From positions 310,001-374,000 of the forward strand of contig NZ_OCNH01000001.1 of NCBI RefSeq assembly GCF_900230225.1: DNA of 64,000 bases. Reading direction: 5' to 3'. Shown here piece by piece: positions 35,889 through 45,036 of the stretch. Source of the stretch: Spirosoma fluviale (GTDB taxonomy: Bacteria; Bacteroidota; Bacteroidia; Cytophagales; Spirosomataceae). The position numbers and the translations under genes are program-made. Position 1 is the first letter of the stretch; each line of letters starts with the position of its first letter. The notes under the pieces were generated by a model. It searched no databases, was not told where the DNA came from, and worked only from the letters and a program-made list of their open reading frames with translations.

Positions 35889-38534
35889 GTGAAATCAACC
35901 ACCGCAGCAAAGCCTCAGGTTAAGAAAAACGAAACGCCCCTCAACCGCCAATACAACCAGATTAAGGCCAAATACCCGGGTGCGCTGCTCCTCTTTCGTG
36001 TCGGTGATTTCTACGAAACCTTCGGTGAAGATGCCGTCCGGGCCAGCAAAATTCTGGGCATTACCCTTACCAAACGCAACAACGGTGGGGCCAACGAAGA
36101 ACTTGCCGGTTTTCCGCACCACTCGCTCGATACGCACCTGCCCAAACTCGTTCGGGCGGGCGAACGTGTAGCCATCTGCGACCAGTTGGAAGATCCGTCC
36201 GTAGCCAAAGGCATCGTGCGAAGGGGCGTTACGGAGTTGGTGACGCCCGGCGTTTCATTCAATGATAACGTACTCGACACCCGGCGTAATAACTATCTGG
36301 CCGCCGTTCATTTCGGCAAGGCGGATGATACGTTCGGTATCTCGTTTCTGGATATTTCGACGGGCGAGTTCCTGGCCTCGCAGGGAAACTCGGCCTATGT
36401 TGATAAACTCCTGCAAAGCTTCAACCCATCGGAGGTGTTGTATTGCAAACGCAACCGGCAGGAGTTCGGGAGTTTGTTCGGCGATAAGTTTCATACCTAC
36501 ACCCTCGAAGACTGGGCGTTTACCTACGACTTCGGGTATAATTTCCTGAAACAGCATTTTCAGACTACTTCGCTTAAGGGATTCGGTATTGAGGGGCTAC
36601 CCGATGGCATTATCGCGGCTGGTGTCATTCTACATTACCTCAACGAAACCGAACATAAAGACCTTCAGCATATCACGCGCGTTACCCGGCTCGAAGAAGA
36701 CCGTTACGTGTGGCTCGACCGTTTCACCATCCGCAACCTCGAACTGACAGCCGCCCAGCAGGAGGGAGGGGTGCCGCTGATCCAGATTCTCGACCAGACG
36801 GTAACGCCCATGGGTGCCCGGCTGCTTCGTAAATGGCTGAACCTGCCGCTCAAGGAAAAAGCCCTGATCGACGAGCGACTTAACATGGTTGAGCTTTTGG
36901 TAAACGACCTCGATCTGGCCGATACGATGGTGAGTCACCTGCGGCAAATTGGTGATCTGGAACGACTGGTCTCTAAAGTAGCCGTTCGGCGTATCAGCCC
37001 CCGTGAGTTGCTCCAACTAAAACGGTCGCTGCAGCACGTGCTCCCGATAAAGGAGTTACTGATCACGGCACTGAGCCAGAATGAGTCGGCCTCACTAAAA
37101 AAATATGCCGATCAGCTTAATCCGGTAGCTTTCCTCCTCGACCGTATTGAAACCGAACTCCGCGAAGACCCTCCGGCTCTGTCAAATCAGGGAGGTATGA
37201 TCAAGTCGGGTATTAACGCCGAACTGGACGAACTGACGGCCATTGCATACTCGGGGAAAGATTATCTGTTGCAGTTGCAGGAACGCGAAGTACAGCGAAC
37301 GGGCATTACGTCCCTAAAAATAGCGTACAACAAGGTGTTTGGTTATTACCTGGAAGTTACCCACGCGCATAAAAACCGGGTGCCTGAAGACTGGATTCGG
37401 AAGCAAACGCTGGTCAATGCCGAACGGTACATTACACCCGAACTGAAAGTGTACGAAGAGAAGATTCTGAACGCTGAGGAGCAGATTTTTCAGATCGAAG
37501 CCCGGATGTTCAACGAGCTGGTGCTGGCCGCTGGTGAGTATGTGGGGGCTATTCAGCAGAACGCCCGTGTATTGTCGGTGTTGGACGTGCTGGCTTCATT
37601 CGGGCGGGTGGCGGTCAAGAACAAATACGTTCGGCCATCTATCAATGAAAGCAAAGTGCTGAATATTAAAGATGGGCGACATGCCGTCATTGAGCAGCAA
37701 CTACCCCCCGGCGAGCCCTATATTCCCAACGACGTTTATTTAGACGACGAAACGCAACAGATCATCATCATCACGGGGCCAAACATGGCGGGTAAGTCGG
37801 CGCTGTTGCGCCAAACGGCCCTCATTGTCCTGATGGCACAGTCAGGGAGTTTTGTACCGGCATCATCGGCTGAAATCGGCATTGTCGACAAGATCTTTAC
37901 CCGTGTAGGAGCCAGTGATAACCTGTCGAGGGGAGAAAGTACGTTCATGGTCGAAATGACCGAAACGGCCAGTATCCTCAATAACCTGAGTGAGCGAAGC
38001 CTGATTCTGATGGACGAAATTGGTCGGGGAACGAGTACGTACGATGGTGTGTCGATTGCCTGGTCCATCACCGAATATCTGCACAACAAGACCGACTGCC
38101 GCCCCAAAACCCTCTTTGCGACGCACTACCACGAATTGAATGATCTGGCAACGGATAACCCGCGCATTAAGAACTACAACGTGTCGGTAAAAGAGCTTGG
38201 CAACAAAGTGATCTTCCTGCGCAAACTGAAGGAAGGTGGTTCGGAGCATAGTTTCGGCATTCACGTTGCGCAAATGGCTGGTATGCCCGCCCAGATTGTA
38301 ACGCGGGCCAATGAGATTCTGAAGCAACTGGAGTCGTCGCACAACCGGGAAACGAACAAAGAGAAAATTCGGGAAGCGGTACCCCAGGAGCGGGAACTGG
38401 CCCTGCGTATCATCGAATCCGGCGACCCCAAATCCGAAGCCATCAAAGAAAAGTTACGTTCCATTGACGTAAACCGTCTAACACCCATTGAAGCACTTCT
38501 GAAGTTGAACGAGTTGCTGAAAATGGCGGAGTGA
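35889..38534 (+). CDS. mutS: DNA mismatch repair protein MutS
   Basis: The protein has 881 residues from the GTG at 35889 (see the promoter at 35857). Domains: the mismatch-binding domain with the Phe-x-Glu motif ([12 protein letters not shown], near residue 40), connector, core and clamp (to about 560), then the ABC-type ATPase with Walker A GPNMAGKS near 630, Walker [17 protein letters not shown] and the His-switch FATHYHEL, then the C-terminal helix-turn-helix. It recognises base mismatches and calls MutL. A TA pair lies 22 bases downstream on the same strand. Confidence 0.97.
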   Translation: MKSTTAAKPQVKKNETPLNRQYNQIKAKYPGALLLFRVGDFYETFGEDAVRASKILGITLTKRNNGGANEELAGFPHHSLDTHLPKLVRAGERVAICDQLEDPSVAKGIVRRGVTELVTPGVSFNDNVLDTRRNNYLAAVHFGKADDTFGISFLDISTGEFLASQGNSAYVDKLLQSFNPSEVLYCKRNRQEFGSLFGDKFHTYTLEDWAFTYDFGYNFLKQHFQTTSLKGFGIEGLPDGIIAAGVILHYLNETEHKDLQHITRVTRLEEDRYVWLDRFTIRNLELTAAQQEGGVPLIQILDQTVTPMGARLLRKWLNLPLKEKALIDERLNMVELLVNDLDLADTMVSHLRQIGDLERLVSKVAVRRISPRELLQLKRSLQHVLPIKELLITALSQNESASLKKYADQLNPVAFLLDRIETELREDPPALSNQGGMIKSGINAELDELTAIAYSGKDYLLQLQEREVQRTGITSLKIAYNKVFGYYLEVTHAHKNRVPEDWIRKQTLVNAERYITPELKVYEEKILNAEEQIFQIEARMFNELVLAAGEYVGAIQQNARVLSVLDVLASFGRVAVKNKYVRPSINESKVLNIKDGRHAVIEQQLPPGEPYIPNDVYLDDETQQIIIITGPNMAGKSALLRQTALIVLMAQSGSFVPASSAEIGIVDKIFTRVGASDNLSRGESTFMVEMTETASILNNLSERSLILMDEIGRGTSTYDGVSIAWSITEYLHNKTDCRPKTLFATHYHELNDLATDNPRIKNYNVSVKELGNKVIFLRKLKEGGSEHSFGIHVAQMAGMPAQIVTRANEILKQLESSHNRETNKEKIREAVPQERELALRIIESGDPKSEAIKEKLRSIDVNRLTPIEALLKLNELLKMAE

Positions 38535-38556
38535 TTTTAACGTAATCTGGTATATC

Positions 38557-38763
38557 GTGAATAAAGTAATCCATCCCCAATACATTACCGATGAGCATGG
38601 TAAACGTGTTTCGGTAGTCTTGCCTATTCAACAGTGGCAGCAGGTTTTAGAGGAATTGGAAGAGCTGGATGACATCAAGCTATATGACGAAGTGAAAGCC
38701 AGAAAGGAGCCAACTATTTCGTTGGCTGAGTATAGGCAGAAACGGCAACGGGCGAATGGCTGA
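38557..38763 (+). CDS. Antitoxin of the second RelE-type pair
   Basis: The protein has 68 residues with a GTG start. NKVIHPQYITDEHGKRVSVVLPIQQWQQVL is a typical Phd/RelB-like antitoxin N-terminus (a beta strand followed by a helix containing paired Trp/Gln). The C-terminal half is acidic then basic (EELEELDDIKLYDEVKARK) and ends in SLAEYRQKRQ. It starts 22 bases after mutS and overlaps the toxin gene by 8 bases. Confidence 0.82.
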   Translation: MNKVIHPQYITDEHGKRVSVVLPIQQWQQVLEELEELDDIKLYDEVKARKEPTISLAEYRQKRQRANG

Positions 38764-39013
38764 ATACACAGTTATTTTAACGAAGACAGCGCAAAAGCAA
38801 TTAGATAAATTACCTGATCAGGTGGTCGATACGCTATTAGACGCCATTGAAAAATTAGGCGAAGAGCCACGACCAGAGGGGTGCAAGAAATTGAAAGGTC
38901 GTTCGGGATATCGTATTCGTAAAGGTAACTATAGAATCATCTACGATATTCAGGATGATGTGTTAATTGTCGAAGTAGTGGCAATTAGTCATCGACGGCA
39001 GATTTATGAATGA
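38756..39013 (+). CDS. RelE/ParE toxin of the second pair
   Basis: The protein has 85 residues, a normal length for RelE. The canonical features are present: AQKQLDKLPDQVVDTLLDAIEKL helices, then GCKKLKGRSGYRIRKGNYRIIYDIQDD and VEVVAISHRRQIYE. The Arg/Tyr residues of the RelE active site (RIRKGNYRIIY, HRR..YE) are intact, so it is likely functional as a ribosome-dependent mRNA interferase. It follows mutS and the antitoxin, and precedes a Rad52-like gene. Confidence 0.88.
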   Translation: MAEYTVILTKTAQKQLDKLPDQVVDTLLDAIEKLGEEPRPEGCKKLKGRSGYRIRKGNYRIIYDIQDDVLIVEVVAISHRRQIYE

Positions 39014-39038
39014 ACAAGTAAACAACAAATAAAAACGA

Positions 39039-39539
39039 ATGGAACTGAACGTAATAAATGCCCCCCTTACTGTACATGAAATTGAGTGGCGGGTACAAAG
39101 CCAGACCAAAGATGGTCAGAAGATTATTGTGGTGCCCTACATCACTAACCGCTGTGTCATGCAGCGCTTCGATGAACAATTTGGCTGGGCAGGCTGGCAG
39201 AATGAAATCAAGGAAATTGAGGGTGGTTTCCTCTGCACGATTACGGCCATTTTGCCCGGTGGCGAAATCGTTCGGAAGACCGATGGTGCCAGCCGCACCA
39301 GCGTTGAACCCGTGAAAGGGGGGATCAGCGACGCCATGAAGCGCTGTGCGGTGCAGTTCGGTTTGGGCCGTGCCCTATACGACTTTCCCAAAGTGCTGAT
39401 CGAAACAACGGATAAGTATATTCCCAACTGGGCTACGCCTTTGCTCGACAAAATGGTTGAAAAGATCAACGCCGGTGGTGCCGTCCGCGACGTGGTGGTT
39501 CTCAAACCTGAACACGCCAAACCAACGGTTAAAATTTAG
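39039..39539 (+). CDS. Rad52/Rad22-like single-strand annealing protein
   Basis: The protein has 166 residues. Its N-terminal 120 residues fit the Rad52/Rad22 family: VHEIEWRVQSQTKDGQKIIVVPYITNRCVMQRFDEQFGWAGWQNEIKEI matches the core beta-beta-alpha, and GGISDAMKRCAVQFGLGRALY is the characteristic helix. Such short proteins are typical of phages and mobile elements and anneal single strands in recombination. The rest is a helical tail. It stands in the plus direction after the TA pair with 25 bases between. No other phage gene is near. Confidence 0.82.
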   Translation: MELNVINAPLTVHEIEWRVQSQTKDGQKIIVVPYITNRCVMQRFDEQFGWAGWQNEIKEIEGGFLCTITAILPGGEIVRKTDGASRTSVEPVKGGISDAMKRCAVQFGLGRALYDFPKVLIETTDKYIPNWATPLLDKMVEKINAGGAVRDVVVLKPEHAKPTVKI

Positions 39540-39540
39540 G

Positions 39541-39621
39541 AAATGGATAATGAAAGATGGATAATGCAGGATACAGCGGTAAACCCTGTTCTACATTATC
39601 CATTTTTCATTATCCATTATT
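39541..39621. repeat. Inverted repeat with internal direct repeat
   Basis: Left arm 39541-39568 (aatggataatgaaagatgga...) and right arm 39591-39621 pair at about 26 of 28 bases. Each arm has the unit atggataatg twice. It lies between the convergent Rad52-like and M28 genes and probably ends both. Confidence 0.7.
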
Positions 39622-41821
39622 TACTGCTTCCCACGGCCGCCGGTCCGGCCATGCCTTGAGACAGGACGAGCAATTTATCACTAAGCGTTTGAATGGCGTT
39701 TTTGTACCGGGCTTCCAGATCAGGCAGGTTTTTCGTTGATTTAAGCGACGCTTCATACAACAGCCCCGGCAACATCCAGGATGCGTAGCCGCTGTTGGGA
39801 TCCGATGACGCGTAAAGTGACTTATACCAACCGCCAAAAGCGTTGCCTTTCGGGTCGATGAACGATCGCTCCAGCAGGCGCAACTCCTTGTTCAATTCTG
39901 CCAGTTTATCCGTTCGGCCGCTTTTCAGGTAATTCTGTCGGGCGAGTTCGCAGGCATCGGCGTTCTTTTTCAAATCAGCCACTACGTTGAGAAGGGGATT
40001 GATCGAATACGTGGGCGCATACGCCTGAATGGCTCGTTCGGCGGCTTTCAGGTGAACGGCCAGATCCGTTGGGTAGCGGGCTAGGTCATAGGGTACTAGG
40101 TCGGCGTTGGCTAGCCGCATGGTCATCGTACCCACAACCTGCTCCATCATTGGTCCCATTTTGTAGGTCGGGTCGGCAAACTTATCGTAGAAATACAGAT
40201 CGTCGTACTGCGAATGGTAGAGCGTTGGCCCTTCCATGCCTGCACTGAGCGACGGTATACCGATGTGCATGTAGGGTGCAATATGGTCGGAGCCACCGCC
40301 CAGATTACCGATGGTTGGTTCGCCCGCTACCTGTGCCGGAGCCGAGGAGCCCGTTACGCGGGTTGGGTTCCCTGCCGCCGTTTTGCTCATCCAGTGCTGA
40401 TATACCGTTTTATTGGAGTCAGGGTATTGCACGGCCTGCGTAGCCTCGATAATAAGTTTCTTCATGGACGGCGACGCACTGGCGCCAAACGTCCGGCCCG
40501 ATACAGCCGCGTCGTAGTTCATATAAGCAACAGCCTTCTGCGACAGCTCATCGCGAAACTGTTCGCTCCATTCGGCTGATCCGATTACCCCCGGCTCCTC
40601 GGCATCCCAATGGCACACTTTAATGGTTCGGCGGGGGCGCTGACCGGCTTTGGCCAGCTTACCCATCGTTTCGGTCATGCTCAGTAACATGGCTGTGCCC
40701 GAGTTCGGGTCGGTAGCACCGTACGACCAGGCGTCGTAGTGGCAACCGGCAATGATCCACTCGTCGGGAAATTCAGAGCCGGTCAGTGTGCCGACAACCT
40801 GATAAATGCGCTGAATCGTATTCTCCTGTTTCACCATTAGGCGTACTTTCAACGCGGGTCCGCCTTCCAGTCGGTAGGTGTACGGCAAGCCGCCTTGCCA
40901 GCCAGCGGGAACGGGTCTAGCCCCCGCCATGCGTTTCAGGATTTCGGTAGCTGAGCCGTAGGGGAGGGGTGTTACCGGTATTTTGTGCAGGCCTACGGCA
41001 TTCTGGTCGAGCCGCTTAGGCGTATTCTTGGCGTCCATCGGTAAAGCCGCTTCGCCCGGTGTGAGCGGATCGCCAGTATAGGGCGTCGTTAGTAATGAGC
41101 CCCGCTGAATAACGCTCTCGCTGTAATACGGGCCTTCGGGAAAAGTCAGTCCGCGCATGTAGCCGCTGTCGGCCGGGTCGGTGAAGATGATAACGCCAAT
41201 AGCACCATCGGCCTGGGCAAACTGCGCTTTATAGCCCCGGAAGTTTCCGCCGTACCGGGCGACTACAATTTTCCCCTTCACCGAAATGCCCATGGCTTTC
41301 AGTTGCTCGAAATCTTCTTTCCGGCCATAATTAGCATACACCACCTCAGCCGTTACGTCACCCGAACCCGACCAGGCATTGTAGCCGGGGGTGAGTCGTG
41401 GGTCGCTGCTGTATTTGTCTTCCTTGAATAGAAACTCCCGGATGTTCAGCGGTTGTCGTACCGGCTCGACCACTTCCACGGCAATCTCGCCGGGGCCTTT
41501 GGGTAGTAGTACATCGTGGGGGTAGATGTCTACCTGCCAACCCGCCTTGCGCATGGTTTCGGCAATGTAATCCCGCACTTGCTCGTTTTCCTTCGAACCC
41601 GTGATGTGCGGTACACTACTGAGCTTTTCGAGATGGGCTTTGAAAGCCGCTGTTGATTGTCTGGCTTTGAAGTCACTTTCGAGTTTAACCTGCGCGACTT
41701 GCCGGGCGGGCACAAATCCACTGAGGGTGGGCGTTGGGCTCGACTGAGCCTGGGCAGTTGCTACACCACATGCCAGAAAAAGCATTCGGTAAGCGGTTTT
41801 AACAAGGAGAGGGTGCTGCAT
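39617..41821 (-). CDS. Secreted M28 peptidase, glutamate carboxypeptidase II-like
   Basis: The protein has 734 residues: a signal peptide (ending near TAQAQ), an M28 zinc peptidase with a PA domain inserted (about 140-320; KGKIVVARYGGNFRGYKAQFAQADGAIGVIIF), and a C-terminal TFR-dimer-like helical domain. Zinc ligands lie in HYDAWSYGATDPNSG, DAEEPGVIGSAEW and GGGSDHIAPYMHIG, so a co-catalytic zinc pair is expected. Relatives (PSMA, carboxypeptidase II) remove C-terminal residues from small peptides. It is likely a periplasmic nutrient or quality-control peptidase. Only the repeat at 39541-39621 overlaps its end. Confidence 0.93.
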   Translation of the reverse strand: MQHPLLVKTAYRMLFLACGVATAQAQSSPTPTLSGFVPARQVAQVKLESDFKARQSTAAFKAHLEKLSSVPHITGSKENEQVRDYIAETMRKAGWQVDIYPHDVLLPKGPGEIAVEVVEPVRQPLNIREFLFKEDKYSSDPRLTPGYNAWSGSGDVTAEVVYANYGRKEDFEQLKAMGISVKGKIVVARYGGNFRGYKAQFAQADGAIGVIIFTDPADSGYMRGLTFPEGPYYSESVIQRGSLLTTPYTGDPLTPGEAALPMDAKNTPKRLDQNAVGLHKIPVTPLPYGSATEILKRMAGARPVPAGWQGGLPYTYRLEGGPALKVRLMVKQENTIQRIYQVVGTLTGSEFPDEWIIAGCHYDAWSYGATDPNSGTAMLLSMTETMGKLAKAGQRPRRTIKVCHWDAEEPGVIGSAEWSEQFRDELSQKAVAYMNYDAAVSGRTFGASASPSMKKLIIEATQAVQYPDSNKTVYQHWMSKTAAGNPTRVTGSSAPAQVAGEPTIGNLGGGSDHIAPYMHIGIPSLSAGMEGPTLYHSQYDDLYFYDKFADPTYKMGPMMEQVVGTMTMRLANADLVPYDLARYPTDLAVHLKAAERAIQAYAPTYSINPLLNVVADLKKNADACELARQNYLKSGRTDKLAELNKELRLLERSFIDPKGNAFGGWYKSLYASSDPNSGYASWMLPGLLYEASLKSTKNLPDLEARYKNAIQTLSDKLLVLSQGMAGPAAVGSSK

Positions 41822-41904
41822 ACGAATCAGGTTGTCTAATCCTCAAATATCGGAATTCGCTTCGGTAAAAAGCAGAAAAAACAAGTGAATAGTTGGCTCA
41901 TAAA

Positions 41905-41933
41905 AAAAGAGCCGTAGACGTTACGGCTCTTTT
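41905..41933. terminator. Hairpin terminator
   Basis: Perfect arms aaaagagccgta / tacggctctttt around a 5-base loop, 3' of the LolA-like gene. On the minus strand it is followed by tttttatg. Confidence 0.7.
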
Positions 41934-41952
41934 GACAGGAAATTAGTGTCGA

Positions 41953-42672
41953 TTACTTAGGCATGGCAAAAATAGTCGAATCAATTTTAGGGTTGAAGAC
42001 GATATTCGACACCGTCATGGTAATGGCACCGGGCATGGCCGGACTGTTGAGCTCAATGGTTGATGGCAGGGTTAATCCCTCAATCGTTTTGAAGTTGCCG
42101 TATTGTGATTTGATTTCACCACTTTGCCCCTGTACACTAATGGTGGCTTTGCTGCCTGCCAATTGATACGTTGCTGCATCGACAAAGTAATTGACAACGC
42201 CTTCGGGGCGCGTTACTTTCAGGTTAAATACATCTTTGTCATTCAGCTTTTCCTTGCCTACCAGTTCAACCGGGTATTTGTTGATCTTAGCGGTAGCCAG
42301 TTCAGTACCAATGATGTAGGTATTGGCTTTCTGTATTTTTACCTGATCGTCGGGAAGGGCCTGCGCACTGGAGCTACCAGCCATAGGGTTAATGGCCCAG
42401 CCTTTATCGCCATCAACCACCTGCGTCATTTGCTGACCCATGACGGAGATATCGTTGCGGGATGACTGGCCGATAACAGTTGATACTTTGCCCTTCATGT
42501 CCATGCCCATAACGCTCATGCTCTGCTCGAACTGAACCGTTTTTACAGCGGCTATTTTGTCGGCACCGCCTACAGCCGCAATGTTTTTATTAATTACTTC
42601 ATCGGCCGTCTGCGCAAAGGATAAAGCCGGAATGGCAACAAGTGCCACAAGGGTAATGAGTTGCTTTTTCAT
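41953..42672 (-). CDS. LolA-fold outer-membrane lipoprotein-sorting-like protein
   Basis: The protein has 239 residues. It has a signal peptide (MKKQLITLVALVAIPALSFAQ) and then TADEVINKNIAAVGGADKIAAVKTVQFEQ, the typical start of the LolA/LolB-like family found in this phylum (often annotated as outer membrane lipoprotein-sorting proteins). An all-beta half-barrel follows (GDKGWAINPM, YQLAGSKATISV, KTIEGLTLPSTIELN). It may carry a lipid or lipoprotein, but the true LolA motifs are only partly kept. A monocistronic unit with terminator. Confidence 0.78.
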   Translation of the reverse strand: MKKQLITLVALVAIPALSFAQTADEVINKNIAAVGGADKIAAVKTVQFEQSMSVMGMDMKGKVSTVIGQSSRNDISVMGQQMTQVVDGDKGWAINPMAGSSSAQALPDDQVKIQKANTYIIGTELATAKINKYPVELVGKEKLNDKDVFNLKVTRPEGVVNYFVDAATYQLAGSKATISVQGQSGEIKSQYGNFKTIEGLTLPSTIELNSPAMPGAITMTVSNIVFNPKIDSTIFAMPK

Positions 42673-42862
42673 GCAAAAAGATTAGTCAGATAGTTCGTAA
42701 AGTTACTGAACCTGCCTTGTATAACGTACGGCAAGTAGCAGTTTGGATAAAAAGATTGAAATTCATTTTTGCGCCATCGGTAAGTTTCGAGGCTAGTCGG
42801 CTTGCAGGGCTGACGGGCGTTACTTACCTTCATTGGCTTAAACCTTAACTACCTATTCTACG

Positions 42863-44077
42863 ATGCTGTCAACGACCCGCGTCAAGCTGTCCGTCATGAT
42901 GTTTCTCCAGTTTTTTGTCTGGGGAGCCTGGTACGGTCAGATGAGTAAATACCTCCTTACACAACTTCATGCAACGGGCGATCAGGTTGGGAATGCCTAT
43001 GCGGCTTTTTCACTGGCCATGATCATCGCTCCCTTTTTCGTCGGTATGATTGCCGACCGTTATTTTGCCGCTCAGAAAGTGCTGGGCGTATTGAACCTGC
43101 TGGGCGCAATCGTTTTGTACTTCATCACGCAAAATACCAACCCCGATAATTTTTTCTACCTCATTCTGGCCTACTGCCTCACCTTTGCCCCTACGCTGGC
43201 CCTCACGGCGTCCATTGCGATGCAGCAGATGAGTGTCCCTGAGAAAGAGTTTCCGGGTATTCGGGTGCTGGGTACGGTTTCCTGGATTATCGTTACCAAC
43301 ATTGTGGGCTATTATGGTTTCGGCGATAAGGTGACCATTTTCCAACTTTCCATGTATTCGGCGGTTGTACTGGGTGTCTTCTCCTTCTTCCTGCCCAATA
43401 CGCCCCCCAAAGCCACTGCATCGACGTCGTTCTCCCAGATTCTGGGTCTGGATGCCTTCAAATTGTTTAAAGACCGGTCGTTTGCCATCTTCTTCCTGTC
43501 GTCCGTTCTGATCTGTATTCCCCTTTCGTTCTACTACGCCATGGCCAACCCCTCGCTGACGGATGGCGGTATGCAGAATGTAGAGAATAAAATGTCGCTG
43601 GGACAGGCTTCGGAAGTAATATTCATGCTGTTGATTCCGCTGGCCTATACGCGTTTGGGCGTTAAGAAAATGCTCATTGTAGGTCTGGTGGCCTGGATTG
43701 TCCGGTTTATCTGCTTCGGCTATGGCGATGGTGGTTCCGGCGAGTGGATGCTGTATCTGGCCATCGTACTACATGGTGTTTGCTATGATTTCTTCTTCGT
43801 AACGGGTCAGATTTATACCGACAACAAAGCGGGAGAGAAAATCAAATCGTCGGCGCAGGGGCTAATCTCTCTCGCTACATACGGCATTGGCATGGGCATC
43901 GGTTCCAAACTATCGGGTATCGTGCTCGATATGTACACCCGCCCGGATGGTACGAAAGACTGGCTGGCTGTCTGGCTTGTTCCGGCCGCTATTGCCGCTG
44001 CGGTATTGATCATCTTTGTGCTGTTGTTTTCTGATAAAAAGAAAGCAGTTCCTAATGAAGGTGAATTGGTATCGTAA
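42863..44077 (+). CDS. Nucleoside:H+ symporter family transporter (NupG-like MFS)
   Basis: The protein has 404 residues and about 12 helices. The N-terminal LSVMMFLQFFVWGAWYGQMSKYL, the AAFSLAMIIAPFFVGMIADRYF helix with the charged MFS loop, and DNKAGEKIKSSAQGLISLATYGIGMGIG near the end are family landmarks. It probably imports nucleosides with protons; substrate identity is not tested here. The next gene, xth, begins 108 bases on, separated by a long hairpin. A near-consensus -7 (CATTTTTG) lies about 95 bases upstream. Confidence 0.85.
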   Translation: MLSTTRVKLSVMMFLQFFVWGAWYGQMSKYLLTQLHATGDQVGNAYAAFSLAMIIAPFFVGMIADRYFAAQKVLGVLNLLGAIVLYFITQNTNPDNFFYLILAYCLTFAPTLALTASIAMQQMSVPEKEFPGIRVLGTVSWIIVTNIVGYYGFGDKVTIFQLSMYSAVVLGVFSFFLPNTPPKATASTSFSQILGLDAFKLFKDRSFAIFFLSSVLICIPLSFYYAMANPSLTDGGMQNVENKMSLGQASEVIFMLLIPLAYTRLGVKKMLIVGLVAWIVRFICFGYGDGGSGEWMLYLAIVLHGVCYDFFFVTGQIYTDNKAGEKIKSSAQGLISLATYGIGMGIGSKLSGIVLDMYTRPDGTKDWLAVWLVPAAIAAAVLIIFVLLFSDKKKAVPNEGELVS

Positions 44078-44083
44078 TTAAAA

Positions 44084-44178
44084 TAACCGTAAAGTCGCAA
44101 AGGTAAGCGCAAAGAACGCAGGGGATACAAAATTTCACCCTTGCGTTCTTTGCGCTTACCTTTGCGACTTTGCGGTTA
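44084..44178. repeat. Near-perfect 41-bp inverted repeat upstream of xth
   Basis: Left arm 44084-44124 and right arm 44138-44178 pair at 39 of 41 bases around a 13-base loop. It ends 7 bases before the xth start codon, so if it folds in RNA it would sequester the xth ribosome-binding region. Confidence 0.8.
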
Positions 44179-44185
44179 GACAACT

Positions 44186-44950
44186 ATGCAACTCATTTCC
44201 TACAACATAAACGGCATCCGGGCGGCTATTCGCAACGGTCTGATTGACTGGCTTGCCCAAAATCAATTCGATATTCTTTGCTTTCAGGAAGTTAAAGCCA
44301 CAACCGACGTTGTCGATTTATCCGTATTCGAACAACTGGGCTATCAATACCACTGGCATGCGGCCGAGAAGAAAGGATACTCCGGCGTGGCGACATTCTC
44401 AAAAATAGCGCCAACGAATGTAGTGCTGGGTTGTGGTTTACCCGTTTATGACTGTGAAGGCAGAATTCTTCGCACGGACTTCGGCGATCTGACGCTGTTG
44501 AACTGCTATTTCCCCTCCGGCACAACCGGCGAGATTCGGCAGGGTGTCAAGATGGAGTTTCTGCGCGATTTCTATCAGTTTGTCCAGGACCTACGGAAAG
44601 AACGACCTAAAGTTATCGTCGTAGGCGATTACAACATTGCGCATACCGCCATCGACATCCATGATCCTGTCCGGAATAAAAACACAACCGGTTTTCTGCC
44701 CGAAGAGCGGGCGTGGATGGACAGCTGGTTTGCAAGTGGCATGACCGATGGCTTTCGCTATAAACATCCCACCGATGTAGCGTATAGCTGGTGGAGTTAC
44801 CGCGCCGGTGCCCGAACCAACAACAAAGGCTGGCGTATCGACTACGCATCCGTTACCGACAACCTCCGCGACCAGATTATCGACTGCACCATGCTGCCCG
44901 ATGCCGTTCATGCGGACCATTGTCCGGTTTGTCTGAACCTGGATTTATAG
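44186..44950 (+). CDS. xth: Exodeoxyribonuclease III-like AP endonuclease
   Basis: The protein has 254 residues. The EEP-fold catalytic set is complete: Asn in SYNINGIRAAIRNG, the metal Glu in CFQEVKA, Asp/Asn in VGDYNIAH, and the C-terminal DAVHADHCP with His-Asp-His. YGYQY-like substrate loops are also present. It cuts at abasic sites during base excision repair. The last codons (LDL and stop) lie in the left arm of the repeat at 44941-45036. Confidence 0.93.
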   Translation: MQLISYNINGIRAAIRNGLIDWLAQNQFDILCFQEVKATTDVVDLSVFEQLGYQYHWHAAEKKGYSGVATFSKIAPTNVVLGCGLPVYDCEGRILRTDFGDLTLLNCYFPSGTTGEIRQGVKMEFLRDFYQFVQDLRKERPKVIVVGDYNIAHTAIDIHDPVRNKNTTGFLPEERAWMDSWFASGMTDGFRYKHPTDVAYSWWSYRAGARTNNKGWRIDYASVTDNLRDQIIDCTMLPDAVHADHCPVCLNLDL

Positions 44951-45036
44951 GATTAAACTGATTGTCTTGACATGAGAAGACAGCTTTAACTAGAAAATCA
45001 GCTAAATCAATTTAATCACATGAATCCTGGGTCTGA
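44941..45036. repeat. Repeat-family copy spanning the xth end and rluE-like start
   Basis: Left arm (44941-44963) pairs with right arm (45008-45032) over about 23 bases. The right half closely matches the right half of the repeat at 48540-48582 (shared aatcagctaaatca and (t)gaatcc.gg.tctgac). The left arm covers the last three codons and stop of xth; the right arm supplies the ATG and first six codons of the pseudouridine synthase gene. Confidence 0.7.

Noticed and set aside
38557..39539. Prophage remnant after mutS
   Set aside because: Only the Rad52-like gene has phage character; there is no capsid, lysis, integrase or attachment site.
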